NCBI GenBank assembly: GCA_914767715.1
Contig: OU612070.1
Span: 15,953,501 to 16,017,500 of the forward strand
Length of the DNA: 64,000 nt
Reading direction: 5' to 3'
Source: Membranipora membranacea
Taxonomy: Eukaryota; Bryozoa; Gymnolaemata; Cheilostomatida; Membraniporidae
The translations under genes and the position numbers were made by a program. How positions within the stretch are numbered: the first letter of the stretch is position 1; each line of letters opens with the position of its first letter. A model generated the notes under the pieces. That model was not told where the DNA came from. It searched no databases and saw only the letters and a program-made list of their open reading frames with translations. Shown piece by piece: positions 30,430 through 40,540 of this stretch.

Positions 30430-33028
30430 GCATGAGGCATGGTGGCAAATAAATGCATATATAATATAATACATATAAATGAAGAATAATTGTCGTAAAT
30501 TACCTTTACATGTGAGCTTGTCTTGTTGAGTAAAGAATTAATCCTGAATTAAAAATATTTTAATGTTTCACAATAACGAATAGAAAGGAACATCCATCCC
30601 CATCCAACCCCAGCACTGCTTGGTTAACTGTGCTCATGTTATAGATCAAGATGAAATGGCAGCGTGTTGCTGTCCCCAAACATGGTCGTGGCTATAACCC
30701 ATATTGGGCAAACAATGCACACCTGATGATTGTTATGCAAATTTTAGTGTATGTTATGTTATGTATGCACTTTAATAACCGATCAATGCCGGAGCAAATA
30801 AGATCATGTTAATAGAAAAAGGAGCGAAAACTAAAAGTAATTATCTATCTATCATGATGACATTATTCGTATTTCATGAATTACATACAGGCAAAATATA
30901 AAAAATGGTCTGGTCAGGTAAAAGAAAGAATGTATGACACTTTAACTAGAAAAACCTATAAAAAAGGCTTTTTGATAGTAGGGCTGTGCGGGTTTTTGCC
31001 TGAATATATCTGCCGCTGTGTACAGAAACTCGGTGAGTGTTTGTGTATTTGTGGAGCAGGTGGTATGGCTCAGTCTTGACTCTATTAACGTAGCCACGGC
31101 AAATAAATGGGATGGCAGATAAAGTTTGCAAAGGGTGGAAATTGCATGCAGTGCATTGCAGAAACAAGGGCACAACTTCCTGCAGTTATGTATGTGCCGT
31201 TGTGATCAGGGCCACTATGGCTTTTGTGTGGCAAATGGACTCGACTATGTTGACAATAAAGATCTGACTAACTCTAATCTTTATCGTATAGGTAGAAAGT
31301 TTTCAGTCCTCTTAATATAATCACCTGAAACAAAGACAAAGAAAAAAATCAGTGTACATCTCATGTCTTCAGTTTCAGCATTTTGTAATACAATGAGTTT
31401 GTTTGGGTGACCTTTGTGTTTATTTGAGTATACCTCACTTCTCACGATGTTTGGAGGCTCATGTGCTCCCTACAAAAAGGTCTTTGTTCCACGAATTTGA
31501 TGAACTTTTTGTGATTGATTGTGGTTATTTTTGAATATCTGATATGATCTTACCACAACCCATTGTTAAATATCAGCCTAGACGATGCTTGTCCCAGTAC
31601 CCACCAGTTGGCTAAATAGCAAGACTAGTGAAGTGATGCCTATATGGTCCTAGTCGTTCGTTTCCTAGCATATAAGGACTTGTTGCTTTTCTTTCTGACA
31701 AACATTGGTTAGTAATGTTGCTGTTTTGAGGCATAGATCCTGAGATGCTGCACTTTTTCTGGTGAGTTTATTGCTGATATGAGGACAATTAGGAATTTAT
31801 TGGAAATTTTTTTTGTCTCTTAGGTCATTTATTCCCGGAACCATATCATGGTTTTGACTGTCCTTAGCTTTTTTTTCTGATAGCTTAAGTACTTCTTCTC
31901 TGTGGTTTAACTGGGTTGGCCATGATCACATTATTTTATGGAGCAACCATAATTCAAAATGTTTTTTCACCGTTTATGATCCTCAAGCCATCTGCCAAAC
32001 TCTTTTCTTTTTTTTTGCTGGCATTTTTTGTTCATTGTGATCATTGGTTGCCTCCGCCATTCTTCTGGCCCAAGCCTTTAATCGCCTTGATCTGTGGTCC
32101 TCACAGAAAATTGTCCAGTATCATAATTCTAGCATAATTTTTTTTTCATGAAGATGTAATGATCCAAGATCCTGCAACATGTCCAGTTAGTTTATTGCAG
32201 ATGTGACCACAATTAAGAGGATGCTGGTCTTTAATTATTTAAAATTTGTCTTTCAAATTTGAGTCTGGCTTTTCTTCGGCTCAAAAAAAATCCCACCATC
32301 AGTATTCTGGATGATGTTTTGTTTTCTGATTACCATTTTGTGGTGTTGGCCTTTTAAATATTAACTTTTAAGGCAACCAATAGTAGTATACATCTCGATT
32401 CAGGTAGCTAATCTGGATCTGATCTAAGGACCTCAAAATGTGCGGGCGTCAGTCAAATAAGCTTTTACAGTAGCCACCACTTAGACAAGGGAAAGTATTG
32501 GCACCTGAGATGAAAACTTGCGCAAATTTCATAGCAATTTGATTCATCATGGAGATGGCTTGGCTTTAATTAATTTATCTGTCATCAAGCGTGGTTACAT
32601 AATAATCTCAATGACAAAACATGGTTGGCGACAATCTGAACTGAAAACATAGGAGGCCTGTGCACTTTAAAACCTGATAATGAATTACAACACACAACAT
32701 CTTCGCACGATTCCTGCTGCTTTACTTACAGGGAGAAGTTCTGCACCTTTTAAGCCAGGTTGCACATACTCTCTGTTGTGTCTAGCGCCTATATATCCAC
32801 ATGTTTTGCCAGATTGCGCATTGTTAGTATCAATTTGTGTAGATTGGCCCAATCACCTTGCAGATATATAGTAGCTTCATAAAATGGCTACAATGGAACA
32901 TTGTAAAATGGAACTACTGTAAAACATTGTAGTTGGTTATGTGTTGTATGAAAGATCAATAGACTCAATGTTTGAGAAGTTCTATAGCCATTTGAATCAT
33001 CTTATATCAAAACTCGAGTTTGAGAAGA
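30430..33028. other. stretch without a recognisable gene
   Basis: No supported gene. Two loosely similar T-rich segments (about 31737-31800 and 32161-32225, both GATCC... TTTATTGC.GATGTGA..ACAATTA) suggest an old duplication about 420 bases apart. The right end abuts the left LTR of the Gypsy element. Confidence 0.35.
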
Positions 33029-33240
33029 CTAGGCGTAGCGAGGTTTGGTATATGGTATACAGTATAATATAAGAGAGCAATTTATTTGAACGTCTACTCA
33101 CCTATAAAGATGTACTGTAAAGAGGACGAGATCTCGCGTTGACTGTCCAAGGTCAAGGTTCATAGCCTGTCAGCACTCTCGGTCTAGATGGTACAATTCC
33201 GATAAGGTGCTGGTCTGCTAAGATCTCGGATAACCTCACA
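33029..33240 (-). repeat. 3' LTR of the Gypsy element (212 bp)
   Basis: Identical copy of 38321-38532. A polypurine tract lies directly inside it. If the 5' copy lost its end together with gag, the real LTR could extend left of 33029; GTTT followed by TG at 32803-32808 would then be one possible outer end, but this is weak. Confidence 0.93.
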
Positions 33241-33242
33241 TG

Positions 33243-33257
33243 CCTTTCCTTTTCCTC
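33243..33257 (-). promoter_or_regulatory. polypurine tract of the Gypsy element
   Basis: On the minus strand GAGGAAAAGGAAAGG followed by CA and then the TGTGAGG of the 3' LTR: a standard plus-strand primer position, which fixes the 5' edge of the LTR. Confidence 0.85.
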
Positions 33258-33425
33258 GTCGCCGCCAGGGAGGAGACAATTCGAAGGCAGAATTAATTCA
33301 ATTTGGACAATTCCATTCCGCAGACTAAAGAGACAAATTTACAATTCAATTTAATTTACAGTTTACAACTCCGCTCTCCAAGCATAATCACTTTAATTTA
33401 CCCACTGGGTACATGTGGTTATTAA

Positions 33426-33641
33426 TCATTTCTCACAGAGACGGTCTGCCTTCCGTAGGAGGTCTTCCTCACTATCCTCCCCCTTCGCCAATTTCTTTTT
33501 GGCAATGGACTTAGACATGAGGTTTGTCAACTTCTCTTTAATGTCAAGCTTCTCTTTTAATGCTTCAAACATGGAACGGGGAGGGGCGGAAGCTGACGGA
33601 ATTAGACTTGTACTTGGGCTGGTACCGAGTGGTTGACTCAT
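33426..33641 (-). CDS. short ORF downstream of the zinc-knuckle ORF, same frame
   Basis: 71 codons starting MSQPLGTSPST, Lys/Glu-rich at the C-terminus. It is in the same frame as the 321-codon ORF and separated from it only by one TAG (33650-33648) and two codons, so the two are either one protein broken by a nonsense mutation, a readthrough product, or a coupled pair. Confidence 0.5.
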   Translation of the reverse strand: MSQPLGTSPSTSLIPSASAPPRSMFEALKEKLDIKEKLTNLMSKSIAKKKLAKGEDSEEDLLRKADRLCEK

Positions 33642-33647
33642 TTCATT

Positions 33648-34613
33648 CTAAGAGGTATCTTGACACTCCATTTGTTCCACGGACTCAACGGACTCTCCTT
33701 GGGTAATTCTCCCCGCAAAGATCTCAGGAAGGGGAGGGGCCTCTGGAATAGCTAATTCCGGGGTCGGGGAGTTAATGGACGCGCTCGAAGGAGCTAATTC
33801 CTGGGCCGGGTTACTGGGGCAACTTGGCTTCGGGGATGAAGCTACCGGCTCAATTGACTCTGCAGGGACCGGGGAACTCGCAACAGGTTTGGCCATAAGT
33901 GAGCATTTTAAAAAGTTCATAAATTCTTCTGCCTTGGCCATGGCAGATCTCATCTCACTTTCCTGTGCTTGAGCCTCGAGGATGGCTGTGCGCCGCACCT
34001 CTATATCACGTCTTTTGGCTCTATAAATTTTCTCGAGCCGTGCCTCCTCGGCGTCAAGCTCTGCGAGCTGGCCTTCTCGCAATTCCAAATCAGCTTTAAA
34101 GGAATCAAATACTTCGACCAGATCTTGGGCGGTCTTTTTAGAAGGGGCCGGGGATTCGCTATCAGCTAAAGACGGGGCGGGGCGTTTGACTTGTGGGGTA
34201 GGCTTAAGCACGGAGGAATAAGTCTTCAAGCCTAGAAGGGACGGGATAGTGGCGGTTGGGACCGTGGGAGGGGCCAACGGAACAGATGGGACTTCTGAAC
34301 CTAAATCTGCTGGGCGGGGGGCTGTGGCAGCGGGGGCTTTTCTCATGGGCTTGGGTTTAAATGACTTTGTGCCGTTTGGGGTCGACACTTCAATTAACTT
34401 CACTTTGGGATTGCCACAGCTATCTCTAAAGTGACCGGGGCCACCACAATTCCAACACAAAACATTAGGGCAATTATCCTTGGAGTGTCCGAACTCTCCG
34501 CAATGCTTCCAAAAGCATTTTAACAAAGGACAATATCCAAATGCATGCTTCGGATTGTGCTTCTTGCACTTCGGGCAGAAAGCCTGATTCTGTGGAGACT
34601 TACCGTCTGCCAT
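33648..34613 (-). CDS. extra ORF 3' of integrase: zinc-knuckle and coiled-coil protein
   Basis: A 321-codon frame 150 bases after integrase. It has three Cys/His knuckles near the N-terminus: C13-x2-C-x6-H-x4-C28, C33-x4-C-x4-H-x4-C48 and a canonical CWNCGGPGHFRDSC (53-66). These are followed by a Pro/Ala-rich linker (about 90-160), a charged coiled-coil segment (about 163-236) and another Pro/Ser-rich tail. There is no signal peptide or membrane helix, so it is not an envelope. Composition is visibly richer in G/C than pol. It ends in a TAG that is in frame with the next short ORF. It may be a displaced or duplicated nucleocapsid-like protein, or a captured host gene; I know no exact match. 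Confidence 0.75.
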   Translation of the reverse strand: MADGKSPQNQAFCPKCKKHNPKHAFGYCPLLKCFWKHCGEFGHSKDNCPNVLCWNCGGPGHFRDSCGNPKVKLIEVSTPNGTKSFKPKPMRKAPAATAPRPADLGSEVPSVPLAPPTVPTATIPSLLGLKTYSSVLKPTPQVKRPAPSLADSESPAPSKKTAQDLVEVFDSFKADLELREGQLAELDAEEARLEKIYRAKRRDIEVRRTAILEAQAQESEMRSAMAKAEEFMNFLKCSLMAKPVASSPVPAESIEPVASSPKPSCPSNPAQELAPSSASINSPTPELAIPEAPPLPEIFAGRITQGESVESVEQMECQDTS

Positions 34614-34763
34614 CAGTTACGACTTGCTTCGCTAGTATGAGTATTCTTGTACTACGTACGGTTAGGGTATTACAGACAATCTGCAAATAGACAAATGGGA
34701 ACATTTCATAAGTTCACATTCATAACCTTACAGCAGACATAATTTACACATACAATTACCCTC

Positions 34764-36557
34764 TTAATCTGCAAAGTACACAAAATCATCTTTCTTGGTA
34801 GGCTTAGGTTGCCTGCCTGACCGAGTTACTGCAGGTTTGGTGGGTTGTAACTCCTCTCTCATAACAGGGTTTCCCATACTAATTGACAAGTCAGCTTCGG
34901 CATTAGTTGCCTCACTGATGGGGTTTAACGGCGGCTCAATACTGGGTCCAGCTAGATTATCAATCGCAATGTTAGTACTAGCGTCATTATCAGTATTAAG
35001 CTCTACTTGTAAATCAAGACTGGGATCAGCTAGATCATCACCCGACGTGTTAGTACTAGCATTAATTTCATCATTACTATCGTGCAAAGCTACATCATCA
35101 CCCAAAGCATTAGCACTAAGGTTACTTTCACCCGCTACAGGTGCCTCAACCACTACTGTATTAGGATCAAAGCTCACACCAGGATTAGCAATAGGCACAA
35201 TCTCACACCCTTTATCACCTGTTGATTCAAAATACCACTCTAATGCAAGAGGCATGATGGAATCGGCTGGCTCACTAATTGGGTGATTGTTTTTCTGTAA
35301 CAAAAACAAATGTTTACGGTTTCGGCGTACCGTACTTAAGCCTGTTTTAATCCAATAACTTTGAGGATGTGACTCATCCTTATACAAAACAATTCCTTCC
35401 TGACCAGCGTCAGTAGGGGCTTTAACCCACACAATTTGGCCTGGCAATAATTCTGGCAGATATTTAGCATGGTGCTTTTGATTCCACTTATGAAAAGCAT
35501 CTTTGCGTTTCTGCAAACAAACCTTCTCAAATTCCTTGTAATCAACTTCAATACTTGTGAGATGACCCAGCGGCGTTTTCATACGCCTACCAAACATTAA
35601 TTCACCAGGTGAAAATCCCTCAGACAAGGGTGTAGCTCGGTAAGCTAACAAAGCAGAAAAAATATCATCAGATTTTTTCAACAAATTCTTAAAGGTACCA
35701 TCAGAGCGTTCCGCTAAACCATTACTTTGCGGATAACGAGGGCTGCTAAATCTTTGGTCGAAACCCCAAGTCTTAGCAAAATCTCTAAAACTCTGACTAG
35801 CATAGCAACCTGCATTGTCACTTCTTAATAATATAGGCACACCAAAACAAGAAAATATTGACTTAAATTCTTGAATAACATTATAGGAAGACAGTGACAA
35901 CAACGGTCTAACTTCAATCCACGTGGTATAATAATCTACAACTAATAGATACCACTGGCCTTTAAATTCAAGGGTATCCGAACCAAGTTCTAACCAAGGT
36001 CCATCAGGTAAACTACAGTCTTCAATGGGCTCATGCTTAATTTTTCCAAACTTGGTACAAATGTCACACTTTCTAATGAATTCCTCAATTTCCTTACTAC
36101 AACCTGGCCACCAAAACAATTGCCGCGCTCTTCTTTGACATTTGCCAATATACTGATGACCTTCATGGCATAATTCTAAGTACTTGCGACGCAAAGCTTT
36201 TGGGATATAAAGCCTTGACTCATACATAATTATATCACCATACAATGTGAGGCTATCTCTAACTTGATAAAGCTTTTTAACCTCCACATCACATCCAGAA
36301 ATGTCTAATGGCCGTTCAAGCCGAATATACTGCTGTATATCCTTACAAATTGTATCATTCATAATAGCTTGCAACAATTCCCTCTCCTGAAAATTTTCAG
36401 GCAAGATATGCTTCATGTTACTAGCTACATAGAACTCAACAAGGCGACATTTTGTAATTTCCTTATCACTACCACTGGGCTGGCTATTAGGACGACATAT
36501 ACATACATACTGCGATATACATACAAACCCCAGGGGTGTGCGAGATAGTAAAATCAT
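34764..36557 (-). CDS. pol: Gypsy integrase
   Basis: A 597-codon frame overlapping the RNase H frame by 71 bases in a different phase. It has an HHCC zinc domain (HEGHQYIG ... CDIC), then the DDE core: Asp in LGSDTLEFKG, Asp in LLRSDNAGCYAS and Glu in YPQSNGLAERSDG, followed by LMFGRRMKTPLGHL. The C-terminal 150 residues are acidic and rich in Asn/Asp/Ser, with no chromodomain that I can see. The first 20 or so residues, before NSQPSG, come from the frameshifted overlap and are probably not native. Spacing and order are those of Mag-like or related animal Gypsy lineages. Confidence 0.9.
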   Translation of the reverse strand: MILLSRTPLGFVCISQYVCICRPNSQPSGSDKEITKCRLVEFYVASNMKHILPENFQERELLQAIMNDTICKDIQQYIRLERPLDISGCDVEVKKLYQVRDSLTLYGDIIMYESRLYIPKALRRKYLELCHEGHQYIGKCQRRARQLFWWPGCSKEIEEFIRKCDICTKFGKIKHEPIEDCSLPDGPWLELGSDTLEFKGQWYLLVVDYYTTWIEVRPLLSLSSYNVIQEFKSIFSCFGVPILLRSDNAGCYASQSFRDFAKTWGFDQRFSSPRYPQSNGLAERSDGTFKNLLKKSDDIFSALLAYRATPLSEGFSPGELMFGRRMKTPLGHLTSIEVDYKEFEKVCLQKRKDAFHKWNQKHHAKYLPELLPGQIVWVKAPTDAGQEGIVLYKDESHPQSYWIKTGLSTVRRNRKHLFLLQKNNHPISEPADSIMPLALEWYFESTGDKGCEIVPIANPGVSFDPNTVVVEAPVAGESNLSANALGDDVALHDSNDEINASTNTSGDDLADPSLDLQVELNTDNDASTNIAIDNLAGPSIEPPLNPISEATNAEADLSISMGNPVMREELQPTKPAVTRSGRQPKPTKKDDFVYFAD

Positions 36558-38190
36558 ACCTCATAAGCCTCATTTTAAATCGCTGGACTCTTAAGGGGAG
36601 TTGGGATAAGTCCTTTTCACCTAACAAGCTGATCAGGGGTTTATGATCTGTCTCGATTTCAAATGTTCTTCCAACAAGATAGAAATCAAATTTCTCACAG
36701 GCCCATGTAATGCCTAATGCTTCTAATTCAATCATGGCATAGTTCTTTTCAGCAGGAAGTAATTTCCTAGATGCATACTCAACTGGCTGCCATAATTCGT
36801 CAACGGTAAACTGCAATAAGACAGCACCAAGAGCTATTCTAGATGAATCAGCTGATACTTTATGCCAAGTTCTAACGTCAAAAGCACAAAGGACAGGAGC
36901 ACTAGACAACTCTACCTTAATTTCTTCAAATGCTGTTTGTTGGTCAATTCCCCAATAAAATGGGCTGGAATTAGTAGTCTCATAAATAGGCGAACACAAT
37001 TCAGCCAGCTTACTACTAAACTTGTTTAAATAATTGACCATTCCTAAGAATCGTTTAGCTTCTTTCTTAGTAGTGGGGGGTGAAATTGACATGATGGTTT
37101 TGGCCTTTTCTGGGTCTAATTTCACACCTTCTAAACAAACAACATGTCCTAAAAACTTAATTTCAGTAACGCCAAATTCACATTTCTCCTTTTTCAAGGT
37201 CATACCAGAATTTTCAATTCTTTCTAGTACCAAACGCAACCTAGACCAATGCTCTTCTGCGTTTCTACCAAAGACAAGGACATCATCCATCATACAAATA
37301 ACTCCCTCTAAATCTAGAAGTATCTTTTCCATTGAGCGCTGGAAAATTTCAGGGGCGGATGAAAGTCCAAATGGCAAACGGCGGAACTGATACCGTCCCC
37401 AAGGGGTAAGAAAAGTCGTCAATGCTCTACTATCAGGATGCAAAACAATCTGCCAAAAGCCAGAATTGGCATCCAACTTGGAGAACAATCGACCTGTCGA
37501 CAACTGTGATAACATATCACTAACTCGAGGTAGGGGGTAATGTTCCCTTTTTACACCCCTATTCAACATAGTAAGGTCAACACACATTCTTATCTTACCG
37601 TGTGTTTTGGGCACTATAGTTAATCCCGAACACCAATCAGTTGGATGTTCTACTACTTCAATTACATTCATGGCAAGCATAGTTTGTAATTCAGCCTTGG
37701 CCTTTTCTCTTAGACCTATTGCAATTGACCTGGGTGTGCGGATTTTAAAGGGGGTAACATCCGTCTTCATAATTATCTTATAAGTCTCAGGCATGGTGCC
37801 TAAGCCTTCAAATAACTTAACAAATACCTTAAATGGATCAAATGCTTTACGACTTGGCTGTATGGAATTAACTACTGCAAGTAAATTAAGTCCTCGTATC
37901 TCTACGATTCCCAACAAATTCCTAGTTGCATTTTTTAAAATCGATGCAAGCGATTTAATAATAATTCCTTTGTTGTTTAATTCTACTAGGCTTTCGCCAG
38001 CAACATTCAATGGAGTCGAATCAGCACCTACTAGAAATCTACTAGGTTCGCTTAATTCTAATTTCAGATCACGAGATGTTTGATCAGTAATGATAGTTAC
38101 ATCAGAACCTGTGTCTAAAGTAAAATCAACACCTCTACCATTAACTTCGATATAAACTCTAAATTCTAACTCAGCTCTACCTACAGATAG
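36487..38190 (-). CDS. pol: Gypsy protease, reverse transcriptase and RNase H
   Basis: The frame opens directly after a TGA (38193-38191) and runs 567 codons. The protease active site DTGSD lies at 38115-38101. RT motifs follow: RFLGMVNYLNKF-type thumb, LPFGLSSAPEIF, and the catalytic box as MMDD (37293-37282), where most Gypsy elements have a YxDD box. RNase H shows SADSSRIALGAVL, the ELEALGITWACEKF segment and TDHKPL. The frame ends shortly after SHTPG, at a short TATGTAT-type duplication, and integrase continues in another frame. The first ATG (38010) lies within protease, so translation must arrive from upstream. Confidence 0.9.
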   Translation of the reverse strand, partial: LSVGRAELEFRVYIEVNGRGVDFTLDTGSDVTIITDQTSRDLKLELSEPSRFLVGADSTPLNVAGESLVELNNKGIIIKSLASILKNATRNLLGIVEIRGLNLLAVVNSIQPSRKAFDPFKVFVKLFEGLGTMPETYKIIMKTDVTPFKIRTPRSIAIGLREKAKAELQTMLAMNVIEVVEHPTDWCSGLTIVPKTHGKIRMCVDLTMLNRGVKREHYPLPRVSDMLSQLSTGRLFSKLDANSGFWQIVLHPDSRALTTFLTPWGRYQFRRLPFGLSSAPEIFQRSMEKILLDLEGVICMMDDVLVFGRNAEEHWSRLRLVLERIENSGMTLKKEKCEFGVTEIKFLGHVVCLEGVKLDPEKAKTIMSISPPTTKKEAKRFLGMVNYLNKFSSKLAELCSPIYETTNSSPFYWGIDQQTAFEEIKVELSSAPVLCAFDVRTWHKVSADSSRIALGAVLLQFTVDELWQPVEYASRKLLPAEKNYAMIELEALGITWACEKFDFYLVGRTFEIETDHKPLISLLGEKDLSQLPLRVQRFKMRLMRYDFTISHTPGVCMYIAVCMYMSS

Positions 38191-38320
38191 TCAACTATGT
38201 CCGAAAAGCTTGTCAGGATCGATATTAACTCTTCTAATTTGCATGAAGTGATTAGGGCTGGATGTACGGCCTCTATCTGGGTATGGACTGGGTTCACGGC
38301 TACGACTGCGCCATGTAAAG
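38191..38320 (-). pseudogene. gag C-terminal tail fragment next to the 5' LTR
   Basis: The frame that leads into protease stays open upstream of the TGA back to the LTR edge. It reads RSRSREPSPYPDRG followed by NIDPDKLFGHS and a stop, an Arg/Ser/Pro-rich tail typical of Gypsy gag ends. No capsid or knuckle region precedes it. The stop is TGA followed by CTA. Confidence 0.5.
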
Positions 38321-38532
38321 CTAGGCGTAGCGAGGTTTGGTATATGGTATACAGTATAATATAAGAGAGCAATTTATTTGAACGTCTACTCACCTATAAA
38401 GATGTACTGTAAAGAGGACGAGATCTCGCGTTGACTGTCCAAGGTCAAGGTTCATAGCCTGTCAGCACTCTCGGTCTAGATGGTACAATTCCGATAAGGT
38501 GCTGGTCTGCTAAGATCTCGGATAACCTCACA
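38321..38532 (-). repeat. 5' LTR of the Gypsy element (212 bp)
   Basis: Identical base for base to 33029-33240. On the minus strand it starts TGTGAGGTTATCC and ends CGCTACGCCTAG, so the 5' end is canonical TG but the 3' end is not CA. It is flanked outside by LINE sequence (38533 on). Confidence 0.95.
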
Positions 38533-40540
38533 GTTTTGTAAGAACGCATAATCTTCCAAAATGGTTGGATGATGAGGTAAAAATGAACATCAAAATCAGA
38601 GATCAACTCAAACAAAACGGTGATTGGGAAGGATATAATAAACAGCAAAATTATGTCACTAATATGATCAGACAAGAGAAGAAAAGAGCTATTTCTAATA
38701 CTATTAAATAGTCTAAAGGTAATACAAAACCTGTTTGGGATGTATTAAAGAATAAAAAAAGGAGACTTTCCCTGCGGCAAATTTGAGTGCAGATCAATTT
38801 AACAGCCATTTCACATCCATCGCAAAATCAATCACAAAGAACCTTGTTGTAACGGATGAGATGACATTTTCCATATCAGAACATAATTTGACAGACATAC
38901 CACAATTCACCCCTTTCAAATGTACAAGTATATTGTTCCACATCCTGATAGTAAAAGTACAGGACCTGACAGAATTACAGTGAAGATGTTGAAGCTTGTT
39001 TGGCCTTATATTGTGGATATTCTCACCGATATGTTTAACAGGGTTTTAAGCGAAGGACAGTTCCATTCAATATGGAAACTAGCTCGAGTTTCACCAATAC
39101 ATAAATCTGGGGAAATAAATAACCCATCAAATTATTGGCCAATTTCAGTCTTGCCTGTTCTTTCAAAAATATTTGAGAAACATATAAATCACCATCTGCA
39201 AGAATATCTCACTAAGAACAAAATAATCCATGAGCTTCAATGTGGATTTAGAAAAGGCCATTCTTGTTCAGACAGTTTATTTAAAATTATTTCTGACTCT
39301 TTGGTGGAGAAAATTAATGGAAATATTACGACATTACTTTTTCTGGATTTTAAAAAGGCATTTGACTGTGTATCCCATGTTTAACTACACAATAAGTTGA
39401 AGGCTTGCGGCATCGGAGGAAATATGTTAAAACTTCTTGACACCTTTCTGACAGACAGAAGGCAGTTTGTTAAACTCAATAATATTGAATCTTGTAGATT
39501 GCCTATCACGATAGGGGTCCCTCAAGGTTCAATCCTAGCACCAACTGTTTCTTTTTGATTTATTAACTTCATCAAAATCAGACTCATCATCATATTATGC
39601 ATAATTATGCTGATGATACAGTGTTTCTGTCATCTAATAAAAACCTTCAGCAACTAAAGGCAAAGGCATCTGAAGATTTAAATGACATTTTGGATTGGTG
39701 TAATCGTAACCGGATGGTTATAAATGTTCAGAAATCTCATTACATGCTACTTAATATCTCAGATCCACTTTATGACCTGGAACTGTACATAGGGCATGAA
39801 AAAATAAACAGACAGAGAACTACAAGGCTTCTGGGTTTTGTGTTGAATGACTCGCTTTCATGGCAGGATCATCTACAGTATGTATATAAAAAGGAACAAC
39901 GGAATGTTTATCTACTTCAAAATTTGAGATACTTCTTGGACATAGCAAGTGCCCGCACATTTTACTTCCAGTTTATCTATTGTCACCTTATGTATGGGAT
40001 CCATATCATTGGCAACTTGTCCTGCAATGCCCTCAATAGATTATTTTTGTTGCAAAAACGGGCTTTGCGCATTATCGCAAATGTGCATTACATCCCATAT
40101 TATCTCATTCCAACCGAATCCATTACACAATCATTACAACTCCTACCTCTTCCTAAGCTTGTTTGTTATTTCACTTCACTTTTTGCGCATAAGATAAACA
40201 ATTTTTAAACACCTCCATTTATATATAGAGGATTTAAAAGCACTACCAAGTTCAATTTTCGTGATAAACATTTACTTTTATATCATACAGACAATCTAAG
40301 ATACAAAGTTTCTGCTACATACAATTCTTTACCGTTACATTTGAGATCTAAAGAGAAGTTCAGTTCATTCAAAACTTTACTTTTCAACCATATATTATCG
40401 ACTTGACCAACATCATTGATGGTATTACTTCCATTCAGTTTCTCTTTTTTTTGTTTTAAAATCTTTTTTTTCTGGCACTGAGTGCAAAACATTTCAAATG
40501 AGATGACTTTGGTTGCCAATAAATGTATATATATATAACA
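38533..40540 (+). pseudogene. CR1-like LINE, 5'-truncated, inactivated
   Basis: Starts at the Gypsy LTR border in the linker between endonuclease and RT (KWLDDEVKMNIKIRDQL-type sequence). RT motifs follow: TGPDRITVKMLKLVWPYI (38950 on), WKLARVSPIHKSG, SNYWPISVLPVLSKIFEKH, LLFLDFKKAFDCVSH (39340 on), GVPQGSILAPT (about 39518) and YADDTVFLSS (YADD 39606-39617). The C-terminal LLQKRALRIIANV and NSLPLHLRSKEKF segments match CR1/Jockey-type elements. At least one stop (TAG near 38710) and a frameshift between 39384 and 39597 disable it. The 3' end runs to an AATAAATGTATATATATA tail near 40535. Confidence 0.88.

Larger units (their letters stand above)
33029..38532 (-). mobile_element. Ty3/Gypsy LTR retrotransposon with 3' accessory ORF
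   Basis: Order on the minus strand: LTR (38532-38321), short gag-tail-like frame, protease-RT-RNase H (38190-36487), integrase (about 36557-34764), zinc-knuckle ORF (34613-33648 and on to 33426), polypurine tract, LTR (33240-33029). The LTRs are identical over all 212 bases, which argues for recent insertion. Gag is missing apart from what may be its last residues; pol has a stop after that tail and a frameshift between RNase H and integrase. It therefore looks non-autonomous or recently crippled. No clear target duplication flanks it. TGGCGCAGTCG, seven bases inside the 5' LTR, could be a tRNA-Ser primer site, but it also reads as gag-tail coding sequence. Confidence 0.9.

Noticed and set aside
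31737-32225. Similar T-rich segments 420 bases apart as LTRs or a transposon
   Set aside because: Similarity is too low and no coding or terminal features lie between them.
34795-35286. 163-codon plus-strand open stretch within the Gypsy element
   Set aside because: Antisense shadow of the integrase C-terminal region, with no motif of its own.
38300-38320. TGGCGCAGTCG inside the 5' LTR as a tRNA-Ser primer binding site
   Set aside because: It matches 11 bases of the expected complement of an animal tRNA-Ser 3' end, but it sits seven bases from the LTR edge and reads as in-frame Arg/Ser-rich gag tail. I kept it only as an alternative, not a feature.
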